From: Methanoregula sp. | Lineage (GTDB): Archaea > Halobacteriota > Methanomicrobia > Methanomicrobiales > Methanospirillaceae | Direction of reading: 5' to 3' | DNA length: 15,514 nucleotides | Assembly: GCA_026394695.1 (NCBI GenBank) | Contig: JAPKXT010000037.1 | Location: 1 to 15,514 of the forward strand | Translations under genes and position numbers: made by a program | The notes under the pieces: model-generated | The model's database searches: none | Told to the model about the DNA's origin: nothing | Seen by the model: the letters and a program-made list of their open reading frames with translations, nothing else | Shown: positions 1-7,879 of the stretch, piece by piece | Numbering within the stretch: the first letter of the stretch is position 1 | Layout: each line of letters begins with the position of its first letter

Positions 1-178
1 AGCCGATACACCCGCGAAGTTCTCCCGCTTTGGTGAGCGTGACAAAAACTCCCCGCTTGTGCCCGAAAACCGGTGTCAATGAGAGGGCTGGTTTCGGTTT
101 TTTTATAATAGTATACTCAATCGCACCGCGTGCAAGTCGTACCGCTATCTCACCCTCATCTGTATTGAGCAGGTTCAA
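1..178 (-). CDS. AMMECR1 family protein, N-terminal part (cut by window edge)
   Basis: About 59 residues are visible. They contain the AMMECR1 core signature LRGCIG, preceded by the strand GVFVTLTKAGE, and an N-terminal helix with EGEIAVRLARGAIE. This is the usual beginning of AMMECR1 (AmmeMemoRadiSam system A) proteins. Their biochemical role is poorly defined; archaeal members often occur near a radical SAM protein and a Memo-like protein, which would lie outside this window. I chose a TTG start at 178 because a strong purine-rich ribosome binding site (GGGGGAG, about 191-185) sits just upstream and the resulting N-terminus fits the family. No ATG fits that position. A TATA-like element at 219-227 supports transcription from here. 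The C-terminal part lies beyond base 1. The family call is secure; the TTG start is likely but unproven. Confidence 0.85.
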   Translation of the reverse strand, partial: MNLLNTDEGEIAVRLARGAIEYTIIKKPKPALSLTPVFGHKRGVFVTLTKAGELRGCIG

Positions 179-216
179 TTGTATCTCCCCCTTATCTTTG
201 AGACTGTCTTTAGCGC

Positions 217-228
217 ACCTTATTTAAC
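217..228 (-). promoter_or_regulatory. TATA-type promoter of the AMMECR1 gene
   Basis: On the minus strand this reads GTTAAATAAGGT, an A/T-rich box typical of archaeal TATA elements. It lies 40-50 bases before the proposed TTG start, which predicts a transcript start near 195 and a short leader holding the GGGGGAG ribosome binding site. The assignment is by position and composition only. Confidence 0.45.
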
Positions 229-720
229 AATCTTTCGAACAAGAACTCAGGAGATTTTCTTTGTTTAAGCAAAGAGAAAAAAAATCCTATATAATGAAAG
301 AGAGGGAAGTGTTTTTCCCCCACTATTCCAGCGCTGATAGTGATGATGAGGTATTACCCGTTCAAGAGGTATTTCATTTGTGGAGAGACATAAAACGGCA
401 GCGGGAATAATCTCCTAGGTATGTTCAGATTTTTTTTAATCCTGTAGAATGCCTTTCATCGGGATGCGAAATATTAAGTACCTGTAAAATCAGGGAGGGG
501 ACAATGACGGTCCCCCGGCCCATCCTGCGCTGAGAGCGATGATGGCATATTACCAGATCCGGGGTATCGTAATCGGGATAGCCAAAATGGCGGGAGGGAA
601 ACCGTGGTTGCGTGTTCACGTTTTTTGAACATTGTAAACAGAAACACGGACACGGCACTTTTTTGTAGGCAAATCCTGCCCCGAGCGCTGTGCTTATCTT
701 CTGAAAACTCATAGTATTAC
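229..720. other. Intergenic stretch, no convincing gene
   Basis: This stretch separates the AMMECR1 gene from the RNase P RNA. It holds a small inverted repeat (TCTTTG at 258-263 and CAAAGA at 270-275), followed by an A-rich run and a TATA-like CTATATAA near 287-294 on the plus strand. A 38-codon plus-strand frame (294-410) begins right on that TATA-like sequence and has no ribosome binding site, so it is doubtful. A minus-strand frame from 712 to 425 (95 residues) contains a CxCxCxxC pattern and a Cys-His-His, but it has no ribosome binding site and its longer form runs into the RNase P RNA. Neither is annotated as a gene. Confidence 0.5.
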
Positions 721-1064
721 AGGAGAGGGAGAGAGCGGCCGACGGTGGCCATTTTGGCTGCTGAGGAAAGTCCCCCCACCCACCGGGCACGCAGCCGTAC
801 ACAAGTACGGGTGGCGAGAGTCACGGCAATGGCACAGAAACGACACGGCCTGTTTTCAGTCATGAAGCGATAGAGACGGTTTTACCGTCAAGTGCACACG
901 GAATGTGTGATAACTCGCTGAGCGTTAACAAACAGGAATCGGTGAAACGGCGAATCCCTGCGGGTGCAAGTCAAAACAGGACCATAGGATCGCCCGGTAC
1001 CTGTCCGGGTATGACGCATAGCTGAATGCCGCTAAAACAAAAGGAGGCTTACTCCTCCCACTCG
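721..1064 (+). ncRNA. rnpB: RNase P RNA (archaeal type)
   Basis: This is the catalytic RNA of ribonuclease P, which removes 5' leaders from tRNA precursors. The universal element GAGGAAAGTCC is at 763-773. ACAGAAACGACACGGC follows at about 835-850. GTGAAACGGCGAATCC and GGTGCAAGTC lie near 942-972, and the 3' conserved GCATAGCTGAATGCCGCTA near 1016-1034. The outer helix P1 can be drawn between GAGAGGGAG (723-731) and CTCCCACTC (1055-1063) with one mismatch, which sets the ends to within a few bases. A weak TATA-like CTTATCTT at 693-700 is at the right distance for a start near 721. A T-rich tract (about 1064-1082) follows and could end transcription. The RNA is about 340 bases, within the usual archaeal size. 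Confidence 0.93.
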
Positions 1065-1085
1065 CTTCTTTATTTCTTCTTTTCA
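1064..1085 (+). terminator. T-rich tract after the RNase P RNA
   Basis: Immediately after the P1 helix the sequence becomes pyrimidine-rich with several T runs (CTTCTTTATTTCTTCTTTTC). Archaeal RNA polymerase can terminate on oligo-T tracts without a strong hairpin, so this is a plausible RNase P RNA terminator. Confidence 0.45.
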
Positions 1086-1152
1086 TTCGATCTGCTCTTT
1101 CGATCTACTATTTCAATGCCTTTTTACAATCATATGATAGCAGGAAGTAATC

Positions 1153-2184
1153 ATGATGACCGGATACTCAAATGTCGCGAGGTATGCATGCGGTATGCTT
1201 TTTTTTATGCTTTGTGCCGTTGTTCTCCTGCCTTCATCTGCTGCCGTCACCCTTACTCCGGGCGATACCGGATCTTCTTCATCCATTGCAAATGGCGATC
1301 CGGTCTCTATCCGCGGCATTGCCACAGGTCACCCGCAGAACGGGCTCCAGATCTGGGTAATCGGTTACAATTACGTAAAGATTGATACCGTGCAGGTCAA
1401 TGCAGACAACACATATTCATACGAGATGAAATCTTCCGACACACAGGACCTTGCATCCGGCCAGTATCTCGTTATCATCCAGCATCCCATGATGAACGGG
1501 CAGTTCGATATTGTCTATGATCCGGGTACTGGCAGTGTTATCAACCGCCAGCTGGGAGATGGGACGGTAATTTTCCAGCTCACCGGTCCGGGAAGTCTTC
1601 AGACCCCTGATGCCGGGTCTGCTCTCCTGCGGGCGATCAACAACCAGAATATCGATGACAGTTTTACCACAGTCTCGTTTTTTGTGAGCAGACCAACTAC
1701 GCTCATCAACCCGATCGGTGAACATTTTGTCGGCGACAAGTTTACCATCACCGGTTCGACCAATCTTGCAGCCGGCGATACTCTCATGATTGAGGTTTAC
1801 TCATCATCGTTCAAACCCACGCAGAAAGTGCAGGGAAGCGGGTTTTCCGGTTTGACGGGAACGGTAAAAGTTATACCGGGAACAAACGGGTATAACCGCT
1901 GGTCGTTTGATATCGATGCATCCACGTTCAGGCCGGATGAATATCTGGTAAAAGTCTCCGGGATCACCGTAGACGTGACAGGATCGACTACGTTTACTAT
2001 TGTTGAGGGACACCCGACAACGATGAGAACACCGGCACCGGTAACAACGACCCCGACAGTATCCTTACCTCCAACCACCCCACCCGCACCTGCTCCTACT
2101 ACGCGGAAGTCGCCGCTCCCGCTCGCGGTGATTGCCTGTGCAATCGTACTGGTTACCTGTGCCAAAAGATTATCAAAAAAATAG
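1153..2184 (+). CDS. Secreted, membrane-anchored S-layer-type surface protein
   Basis: The 343-residue product has an N-terminal signal peptide (hydrophobic core about residues 13-26, likely cleavage around SSAA-V near residue 31). Two beta-rich modules follow (about 47-122 and 185-284), then a Thr/Pro-rich stalk (about 287-318) and a hydrophobic C-terminal anchor (about 321-337) ending in a basic tail. Segments such as GQYLVIIQHPMMNGQFD, NQNIDD and DKFTITGSTNLA match, from memory, a surface-glycoprotein family common in Methanomicrobiales. I infer an exported cell-envelope protein displayed on a probably O-glycosylated stalk. I do not see the PGF-CTERM sorting motif; the tail is a plain transmembrane anchor. 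Two adjacent ATGs (1153 and 1156) share an AGGA ribosome binding site at 1142-1145, so the start is uncertain by one codon. It ends 3 bases before the convergent aldehyde dehydrogenase. Confidence 0.82.
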   Translation: MMTGYSNVARYACGMLFFMLCAVVLLPSSAAVTLTPGDTGSSSSIANGDPVSIRGIATGHPQNGLQIWVIGYNYVKIDTVQVNADNTYSYEMKSSDTQDLASGQYLVIIQHPMMNGQFDIVYDPGTGSVINRQLGDGTVIFQLTGPGSLQTPDAGSALLRAINNQNIDDSFTTVSFFVSRPTTLINPIGEHFVGDKFTITGSTNLAAGDTLMIEVYSSSFKPTQKVQGSGFSGLTGTVKVIPGTNGYNRWSFDIDASTFRPDEYLVKVSGITVDVTGSTTFTIVEGHPTTMRTPAPVTTTPTVSLPPTTPPAPAPTTRKSPLPLAVIACAIVLVTCAKRLSKK

Positions 2185-2187
2185 TTT

Positions 2188-3612
2188 TTACCAGCCTAAA
2201 AACAGGGTCTTTGTCCGGGAATAGCTATCAAGAGCGTGCTGCCCGTTCTCCCGCCCGATTCCGCTCTCGTTCATCCCGCCAAACGGCACTTCTGGGGGCA
2301 CCGTGAGATGCCGGTTCACCCAGATGATCCCGGCTTTCACTTCATCAAATACCCGTTTTGTTGTGGCGAGATCTTTTGTCCAGACAGAAGCTCCCAATCC
2401 GTACCGGGTGTTGTTTGCCTCAAGGATGGCGGTGTCAAGATCAGGGACGGTCATGACCGGCAGTACCGGACCAAAAATTTCACTGGTTACGAGCCTTGAA
2501 TCCAGACTGATAGTGCTGACCAGTGTCGGGCGATAGAAATAACCCCTCTCGTACGCAGTTCCTTTCAGGGTATAACCTCCGGTGAGGATAGTCCCTTCCT
2601 TGTTTTCCCTTGTTTCTTCTACCATCTGCGAGATTTTCTCCCTTTGCCCTGCACTGTTCATCGGACCGATATCGATCTTCGATCCCAACCCGTTTCCTAC
2701 CGTCAGGGCATCGATACGATCCTTTAATTTCTTTATGAACCGGGTTGAAATTTTTTCATGGACATAGAGACGTTTTACTGCTGTACAGGTCTGTCCTGCA
2801 TTGTAGAACCGCCCGCGAACCGCTCCTTCCACCGCCCGATCGATATCCGCATCGTCCATCACGATCATCGGGTCTGAGCCTCCCAGTTCCAGGGTTAGAT
2901 CCTTTAAGTGTCCCGATGCCAGTTCCCGTATTTTATTACCGGTTGTGCAGTCACCGGTAAATGACAGTTTCCGGATTGCAGGATGCGTAACGATCGCTTC
3001 ACCCACGGATTTTCCGCTGCCGGTGACAATATTGAGTATTCCGGGAAGAAGACCTGCAGAATCGAGGATCCCTGCAAGTTTCAATGTGGTCAACGGGGTA
3101 GTTGAGGCAGGTTTGAGCACCAGTGTGTTACCGGCAAGGAGTGCGGGCCCCACCTTCCAGCCCATGATCAGCACCGGCATATTCCACGGGATGATAGCAC
3201 CACAGACCCCAAGGGGTTCGCGGACAACCATGCAGTCACCGGCAGGGCCCAGCCGGATTGCCTCACCGGAAGAGTGTGCCGAGATCCCGGCATAGAACTC
3301 TAAAATATTGGCAAAACCGCGGACTTCGTCAATGGATTCGTAAATCGGCTTGCCCTGCTCAATCGTAAGCAGCCGTGCGAGATCCTTATGCTGATCCCTC
3401 ACTATCCGGGCGGCATGGAACAGGATCATTCCGCGCTCACGCATGGACTTTTTAGCCCATGCACCAAACGCCGCCTCAGCAGCATCAACTGCACAGGAAA
3501 CATCCTCGTTTGTTCCATCCGGTACGCGGTCCACCAATTCGCCGGTTGCCGGATTTTTCACCTCAATCCAGCACTCATCAATTCCCTCGACATCCTTGCC
3601 GCCAATCCGCAT
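2188..3612 (-). CDS. NAD(P)-dependent aldehyde dehydrogenase
   Basis: This is a full-length (474 residues) member of the aldehyde dehydrogenase superfamily, which oxidises aldehydes to carboxylates with NAD(P)+. The catalytic set is present: Asn144 in PWNMP, Glu242 in LELGG, and the nucleophile Cys276 in NAGQTC. The cofactor-binding LVLKPAS (Lys167), the glycine motif SFTGDCTTG and the EIFGPVLPV motif near the C-terminus are also intact. The substrate cannot be read from sequence; succinate-semialdehyde and lactaldehyde are the usual annotations in methanogens, and lactaldehyde oxidation has been linked to F420 precursor synthesis. I chose ATG at 3612 rather than 3618 because AAGGA (3623-3619) is then six bases upstream. 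An inverted repeat at 3680-3705 and a TATA-like tract at about 3662-3672 lie upstream. Confidence 0.93.
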   Translation of the reverse strand: MRIGGKDVEGIDECWIEVKNPATGELVDRVPDGTNEDVSCAVDAAEAAFGAWAKKSMRERGMILFHAARIVRDQHKDLARLLTIEQGKPIYESIDEVRGFANILEFYAGISAHSSGEAIRLGPAGDCMVVREPLGVCGAIIPWNMPVLIMGWKVGPALLAGNTLVLKPASTTPLTTLKLAGILDSAGLLPGILNIVTGSGKSVGEAIVTHPAIRKLSFTGDCTTGNKIRELASGHLKDLTLELGGSDPMIVMDDADIDRAVEGAVRGRFYNAGQTCTAVKRLYVHEKISTRFIKKLKDRIDALTVGNGLGSKIDIGPMNSAGQREKISQMVEETRENKEGTILTGGYTLKGTAYERGYFYRPTLVSTISLDSRLVTSEIFGPVLPVMTVPDLDTAILEANNTRYGLGASVWTKDLATTKRVFDEVKAGIIWVNRHLTVPPEVPFGGMNESGIGRENGQHALDSYSRTKTLFLGW

Positions 3613-3661
3613 CAGCATTCCTTGTTCACTCCCGGGTTATTGATCGTGGTATGCATTCCCT

Positions 3662-3672
3662 GTGCAATAAAA
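3662..3672 (-). promoter_or_regulatory. Possible TATA box of the aldehyde dehydrogenase gene
   Basis: On the minus strand this reads GTTATTTTATTG, an A/T-rich element about 50-60 bases before the chosen start. It lies next to the inverted repeat at 3680-3705, which would be placed to act on this promoter. Evidence is positional only. Confidence 0.35.
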
Positions 3673-3679
3673 TAACGTG

Positions 3680-3705
3680 ATGGACAGTGCAGGGAACCTG
3701 TCCAT
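3680..3705. repeat. Perfect 8-bp inverted repeat, possible operator
   Basis: ATGGACAG (3680-3687) and CTGTCCAT (3698-3705) are exact reverse complements separated by 10 bases. The repeat lies in the divergent region between the aldehyde dehydrogenase and the thioredoxin-like gene, just upstream of the former's TATA-like tract. The geometry fits a dimeric regulator, but an RNA hairpin or chance is possible. There is no T run directly after it on either strand, so it is not a typical terminator. Confidence 0.45.
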
Positions 3706-3870
3706 TCAATAGCACACGTGCGTACAAAAAACGATAATTCCGGCATCTTTTTTATCAGTTTTTATTCTTTTTTTTATCTTTAATAAACAGTCATCAACCA
3801 GCCGAATGCATGAAGACAGGACAAACTATATCTGCCGCATCTCCTAATGTCTGGCTGAGAAGGTATTCCC

Positions 3871-4263
3871 ATGACAGAAGACCCCCTGGTCGAAGGAAAT
3901 GACCTCATCTGGGAGAAAACCGTAGAGAACGAAACAAAACCCGTAGCGGTCATGTTCTACAGTCCCACGTGTGCATTCTGTCACCAGATGGAACCCTATT
4001 TCAGAAATTACGCGGTTGAGTATAGGGATTCGGTGGTCTTTGTGCGGATAAACATCATGGAAAACCAGTGGACTGCCGAACGCTACGGAGTCCGAAGTAC
4101 CCCAACCTTCAAATTTTTCTGTGAGGGTAAGCCTGTGCAGGAAATGGTAGGCGCAATATATCCCACACTACTCAAAAAGATGATCGATGAAGTACTTGTC
4201 CACGGTAAAGAATGTGCAAAAAATTCTACAACCATTAATTATGACATAACCGGCTATGGATGA
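3871..4263 (+). CDS. Thioredoxin-like protein with CAFC active site
   Basis: This 130-residue thioredoxin-fold protein has the redox motif Cys-Ala-Phe-Cys at residues 34-37 after the strand PVAVMFYSPT. The cis-proline (Pro78 in STPTF) faces the active site, and the FKFFCEGK strand and C-terminal helix are present. No signal peptide is seen, so it should act in the cytoplasm in thiol-disulfide exchange. The active site differs from classical WCGPC: Thr-Cys-Ala-Phe-Cys with no Trp before it, so partner and redox potential may differ. Extra cysteines occur at 84 and 115. The start is backed by AAGG at 3860-3863. It is followed 26 bases later by the cysteine-rich DUF2769 gene on the same strand, suggesting co-transcription. 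A T-rich tract with a TATA-like TTTAATAAA near 3778-3786 may be its promoter. Confidence 0.85.
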   Translation: MTEDPLVEGNDLIWEKTVENETKPVAVMFYSPTCAFCHQMEPYFRNYAVEYRDSVVFVRINIMENQWTAERYGVRSTPTFKFFCEGKPVQEMVGAIYPTLLKKMIDEVLVHGKECAKNSTTINYDITGYG

Positions 4264-4289
4264 GCTGATTACAGAATTTTGGGATCTTT

Positions 4290-4592
4290 ATGGATACCTT
4301 TGAACAATGGCTGAACATGTCCTGGGAGAAAAATGCAAAAGAACGCAAGCTGATCAATCATGAAAAGCGGCAGACCTGTATCTGCCCGGCATGCCCCTCC
4401 TTCAACCGCTACGCCCGGGAACATGATGAGTTGCTGTACTGCATTGCTGGAAAAAGCATGCTCTGTATTTCAGAAGATAAAGGGTGCACCTGCAGAAACT
4501 GCCCGGTTACCCAAGAACTCGGGCTCCTGTATCATGATTTCTGCCTGAAAGGCGGAGAAGCAGCACAACGCTACGAGCACGAAGTCCATTAA
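4290..4592 (+). CDS. Cysteine-rich DUF2769 family protein
   Basis: This 100-residue protein has nine cysteines (30, 32, 35, 51, 59, 66, 68, 71, 85). Two identical Cys-x-Cys-x2-Cys triads (30-35 and 66-71) flank a middle pair, and the second lies in GCTCRNCPVTQELGL. The pattern matches the DUF2769 family of methanogen proteins, whose function is unknown; the spacing suits a metal or iron-sulfur site, which is inference. It follows the thioredoxin-like gene closely, so redox exchange between the two is a reasonable hypothesis. The ATG at 4290 has only a weak ribosome binding site (GGGATC); an in-frame ATG at 4317 (residue 10) is an alternative. It converges on the malic enzyme gene, with 12 bases between the stops. 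Confidence 0.78.
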   Translation: MDTFEQWLNMSWEKNAKERKLINHEKRQTCICPACPSFNRYAREHDELLYCIAGKSMLCISEDKGCTCRNCPVTQELGLLYHDFCLKGGEAAQRYEHEVH

Positions 4593-4604
4593 TTAATTGG
4601 TTTT

Positions 4605-5819
4605 TCAGATTTTTCTGCTGCAGCCGCACTTCACCGCAGCGTTTGCCACAGCTTTTGCTACTGCGAGGGTCACGTCCTTATCGAGGATATTTGGCAGGAT
4701 ACGATCTTTATGAGGTTTTTTTATGTAATCTGCAATTGCATGCGCTGCAGCAATCTTCATTTCATCAGTTATACGTGTAGCACGCGCATCAAGTGCACCC
4801 CGGAATATGCCCGGAAATGCAAGCACGTTATTGATCTGGTTAGGAAAATCACTTCGCCCGGTTCCCACTACGACAGCCCCTGCCTTCTTCGCAGCATCGG
4901 GCCATATCTCCGGCACCGGGTTTGCCATTGCAAACACAATTGCGTCCCTGTTCATCGAACGGACCATCTCTTCGGTGACGATCTGTGGTGCCGAAACGCC
5001 AATTAAGACATCAGCACCAATCATCGCGTCTGCAAGTGTTCCTGCAAGCGCCGGGTGATTTGTTTCCTCAGCAAGGATGAACTTATACTTGTTTTTATAC
5101 AGTCCTTCCCGTCCGCGGAAGATGGTCCCGTGCGTATCACAGACAATGATCTCGTGCACTTTTTTACAGACATTGGGATCATACCCGATACATTTGAGTA
5201 ACCGTGTGATGGCGTAACCGGCTGCTCCGGCTCCGCATATGACTACATTCAAGTCCTCAAATTTTTTTCCGGTCACTTTGCAGGCATTGAGAATCGCAGC
5301 AAGAACAACAACAGCAGTCCCGTGCTGGTCATCATGCATCACCGGAATACCAATGTCCTGCAGGGCATCTTCAACCTCAAAACATTTGGGGGCAGCAATA
5401 TCCTCGAGATTGATTCCCCCGAAAACCGGCGCAATATTTTTGATCTGGTCGGTAAAATCCGTTTCATAATTTTCAAAACATATCGGGAATGCATCGATGT
5501 CAGCAAACTCTTTAAAAAGGATCGCTTTTCCCTCCATAACGGGTATTGCCGCATAGCCCCCGATGTTACCAAGCCCAAGAACCGCAGAGCCGTCGGTAAC
5601 AATCGCAATCGTGTTTGCCTTCATGGTATACTTGTAGGCAAGGTTTTTATCTTTGGCAATTTCCCGGCATACTTCAGCTACACCCGGGGTATATGCCCGG
5701 GAGAGGTCCTGTTTGTTCTTCAGCGGAACCTTTGAGCGGATCTCCAGTTTTCCGTGGTGTTTCGCGTGCAGGGCGAGCGCTTCTTTATCGATCTCACTAC
5801 TTCCCGGTGAAAACAGCAT
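4605..5819 (-). CDS. Malic enzyme (oxaloacetate-decarboxylating malate dehydrogenase)
   Basis: Malic enzyme converts malate to pyruvate and CO2 with reduction of NAD(P)+. In a methanogen it would link the partial citric acid pathway to pyruvate; flux direction is not known. The 404-residue product has the catalytic Tyr43 in AYTPGV, Lys98 in EGKAILFK, the conserved VTDGSAVLGLGNIG (74-87), acidic metal ligands in NLEDI (138-142) and MHDDQHGTA (161-169), and the nucleotide-binding GAGAAG (196-201). It corresponds to the short prokaryotic form and lacks the C-terminal phosphotransacetylase-like domain of the long MaeB type. The C-terminus carries two cysteines (CGCSRKI). The ATG at 5819 is preceded by a run of five G directly adjacent, too close for a normal ribosome binding site, with GGGATGAT further up. 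It appears monocistronic. Confidence 0.94.
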   Translation of the reverse strand: MLFSPGSSEIDKEALALHAKHHGKLEIRSKVPLKNKQDLSRAYTPGVAEVCREIAKDKNLAYKYTMKANTIAIVTDGSAVLGLGNIGGYAAIPVMEGKAILFKEFADIDAFPICFENYETDFTDQIKNIAPVFGGINLEDIAAPKCFEVEDALQDIGIPVMHDDQHGTAVVVLAAILNACKVTGKKFEDLNVVICGAGAAGYAITRLLKCIGYDPNVCKKVHEIIVCDTHGTIFRGREGLYKNKYKFILAEETNHPALAGTLADAMIGADVLIGVSAPQIVTEEMVRSMNRDAIVFAMANPVPEIWPDAAKKAGAVVVGTGRSDFPNQINNVLAFPGIFRGALDARATRITDEMKIAAAHAIADYIKKPHKDRILPNILDKDVTLAVAKAVANAAVKCGCSRKI

Positions 5820-5866
5820 CCCCCATCATCCCGTATACGTGAGAGTGTTTGTATAGGCAATGAATG

Positions 5867-7879
5867 TTACTGGCAGATAATTGCCTGACAGGCATCAGGC
5901 AGTTTTTGTTCTACCGGGTACCCCCGTAAAGGAGGTGTGCGAAATGCAAACGCAATCTCTTTCCATGCTTTTTCCAGCAGGGCCTGGTAATAGGGAATAT
6001 CAAAAACTGCAGCATCCCATTCGGTATCCACGGAGTACCTCCGTGCTTCACGGACAATGTACCCGATCTTCATTCCCGGTGCAATTTCAATGCCACGGTC
6101 ACGGTATACCTTGACTGCTGCTCCTTCAAGACAGCGGTGTGCATAGGTAAGCCGGCTGATCCTGCGATTGATTACGAGTGCCTTTTTGTCTGAAGCAGGA
6201 AGACACCTTGCCGTCTCTGAAAAAATACTCCTGATCTCTTCTTCCTTGTCGTTGAGCGCTGCGATGCTTCCTGCACCCGCCATGACCTCAAGCATTTTAC
6301 CCTGCATCGTGCGGACGATCTCCGGTGTATCATGCCTCCGTGCTGCGATCCCCCGGACTTTCACGCTCCCGTCGCGTAACCTCCCAAAATAGCGGTTATA
6401 GGCGCCAGACCCGTCTGCCTGCGGGAGGAAAACAATCCAGTTGAAGTGTTCGATCTCGGTAAGAATTTCAATCTCATTCTCGACGTTTTGTTTCAGCATC
6501 TCAACCGCAGACCCCTGGACCCAGAGGCAGTCCACGATCCCGTGCAGCACCGTAAAACCCATCTCTTCGGCTATATCTTTCGTGCGAATCAGGATATCCC
6601 GGGATCGTCCCGTGATTCCTTCATGTAATTCGATCCTCCCGAACTTCGCGTTCTTGTAGCCGGTATATCCAAAGCAGGTGACAAGCATCCACTTCAGAAT
6701 TGAATCGATGCCGGCAAAGCGGGGGTCTGTTTTCTTCAATCGTTTTGTAGTGATACGCAGGTCAAGAAGGGGTTTAAGCGCTGCGGGAAGAAACCCCGCA
6801 CGGTCAGGGTGCCCGATCGTCTCGGGTGACAGGTTGGCTTTCACGATAATCGAGGGATACATTGAGGTGAAATCGATCTCCTCCACGTTTTCGTAGATGC
6901 CCGGCACCGGCTGGAACATCATCCCGCCGCGGTCCGCGGCCTGGAGCCGGGAAATATGCCGGATCATCTCCGGGTCGCTCTTCCGGAACGGTACGGCTAT
7001 CCCCAGCTTCACTGCTTCATAGACTTCATAACTACTGATGAGGGTGCCGGGCGTGAAACGGGATGCAAGGTTCGGCGGGAGCCCGGAGAGCCGGGCTGCC
7101 ATGAGCACCCCTTCAAGCCCGCCTTCCTGGTACACAAACGACTGTTCGGTGTCAATCAGGATACGCCCATCCGGAATGAGGGCTGATTCTTTGTGTTCCA
7201 TCCTTCCGTAACTCCAGTAGGACCGGGCATCCATCTGCCGGTACTTCCCGTTTCGTGAGAAGGGCATCGCAAGACCGTGTTTTTGTGCTTCCTTCTGGAT
7301 CCTGGGCAGCCAGGTATCGGCATCCGGCATGAGGATTACATCAGGATCGAGTGACCCGACAAGCGAGAAAAGATCTGCAAGCACGTCGTTTGGCTGCCCG
7401 GTCAGCCGCTCGGTGTACCCGCACATGACCTCTACATCCGAACAGGCGGATGAGAGTGCAGGATTGTCGTGGACCTTAAGTTCAATAAGGTTCAGATCGT
7501 GTAAGAATTCCGGAGAGTATCTCGAATCGTTCCCGGCACCGCAGGGGAAGAACCCCTTCTCCGCCATGAAACGCTGGTCACGGCGCACATCAACATTGAA
7601 GAGCTGCACGTCGGATTGTGCCTGCTGCTCGATTGCTTCGGCAACATCACGACCTGCGTATACTGAGTATCCCTGAAGATCCCCAAAGATGGTCCGGATG
7701 GTACACTCCTCTAAACCGTACCGCTCTTCAAGGGCGTCAATCATCTCATGGTGAGCGGGCGGGTCATGGAAGTGGATGAAAAAAGGGGGGTTGTAATCGT
7801 GATGGACTTTTGAGACCGTGCCATCTTTTGTCCAGAGATCAACCCCACCGTCCCGGTAGGCAGAGTCAACGATCCACAT
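5867..7879 (-). CDS. polB2: PolB2-type family B DNA polymerase
   Basis: This 670-residue protein is an archaeal family B polymerase of the divergent PolB2 group. Polymerase motif A is DFTSMYPSI (336-344). Motif B is around residues 396-410 (KWMLVTCFGYTGYKN), with Cys where family B usually has Asn. Motif C is GIVDC (447-451): the usual Gly-Asp-Thr-Asp has lost its first Asp, but Asp450, matching the main metal ligand, remains. The N-terminal region keeps the fold (DPDVI at 178-182) but lacks the exonuclease DIE and Asn-x3-Phe-Asp motifs, so proofreading is probably absent. PolB2 proteins were once thought inactive; crenarchaeal relatives have been linked to translesion synthesis. The gene overlaps the upstream small-protein gene by 14 bases, with its GAGGGA ribosome binding site inside that gene, implying translational coupling. 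The protein is shorter than replicative PolB enzymes (about 770-800). Confidence 0.88.
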   Translation of the reverse strand: MWIVDSAYRDGGVDLWTKDGTVSKVHHDYNPPFFIHFHDPPAHHEMIDALEERYGLEECTIRTIFGDLQGYSVYAGRDVAEAIEQQAQSDVQLFNVDVRRDQRFMAEKGFFPCGAGNDSRYSPEFLHDLNLIELKVHDNPALSSACSDVEVMCGYTERLTGQPNDVLADLFSLVGSLDPDVILMPDADTWLPRIQKEAQKHGLAMPFSRNGKYRQMDARSYWSYGRMEHKESALIPDGRILIDTEQSFVYQEGGLEGVLMAARLSGLPPNLASRFTPGTLISSYEVYEAVKLGIAVPFRKSDPEMIRHISRLQAADRGGMMFQPVPGIYENVEEIDFTSMYPSIIVKANLSPETIGHPDRAGFLPAALKPLLDLRITTKRLKKTDPRFAGIDSILKWMLVTCFGYTGYKNAKFGRIELHEGITGRSRDILIRTKDIAEEMGFTVLHGIVDCLWVQGSAVEMLKQNVENEIEILTEIEHFNWIVFLPQADGSGAYNRYFGRLRDGSVKVRGIAARRHDTPEIVRTMQGKMLEVMAGAGSIAALNDKEEEIRSIFSETARCLPASDKKALVINRRISRLTYAHRCLEGAAVKVYRDRGIEIAPGMKIGYIVREARRYSVDTEWDAAVFDIPYYQALLEKAWKEIAFAFRTPPLRGYPVEQKLPDACQAIICQ

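Noticed and set aside
258..275. Inverted repeat TCTTTG / CAAAGA as a terminator
   Set aside because: The T or A run lies on the wrong side of the stem for termination on either strand.
294..410. 38-codon plus-strand frame upstream of the RNase P RNA
   Set aside because: The ATG overlaps the TATA-like sequence, there is no ribosome binding site, and composition is unremarkable.
425..802. Minus-strand frame of 125 codons with a Cys-rich segment
   Set aside because: Its first 30 codons are antisense to the RNase P RNA. The shorter form from 712 has no ribosome binding site or promoter, and no family is recognised.
1026..1385. Plus-strand frame overlapping the RNase P RNA 3' end and the surface-protein gene
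   Set aside because: It starts inside the RNase P RNA and overlaps the well-supported surface protein in another frame.
5339..5735. Long frames on both strands inside the malic enzyme gene
   Set aside because: They are shadows of a strongly conserved coding sequence with all family motifs.
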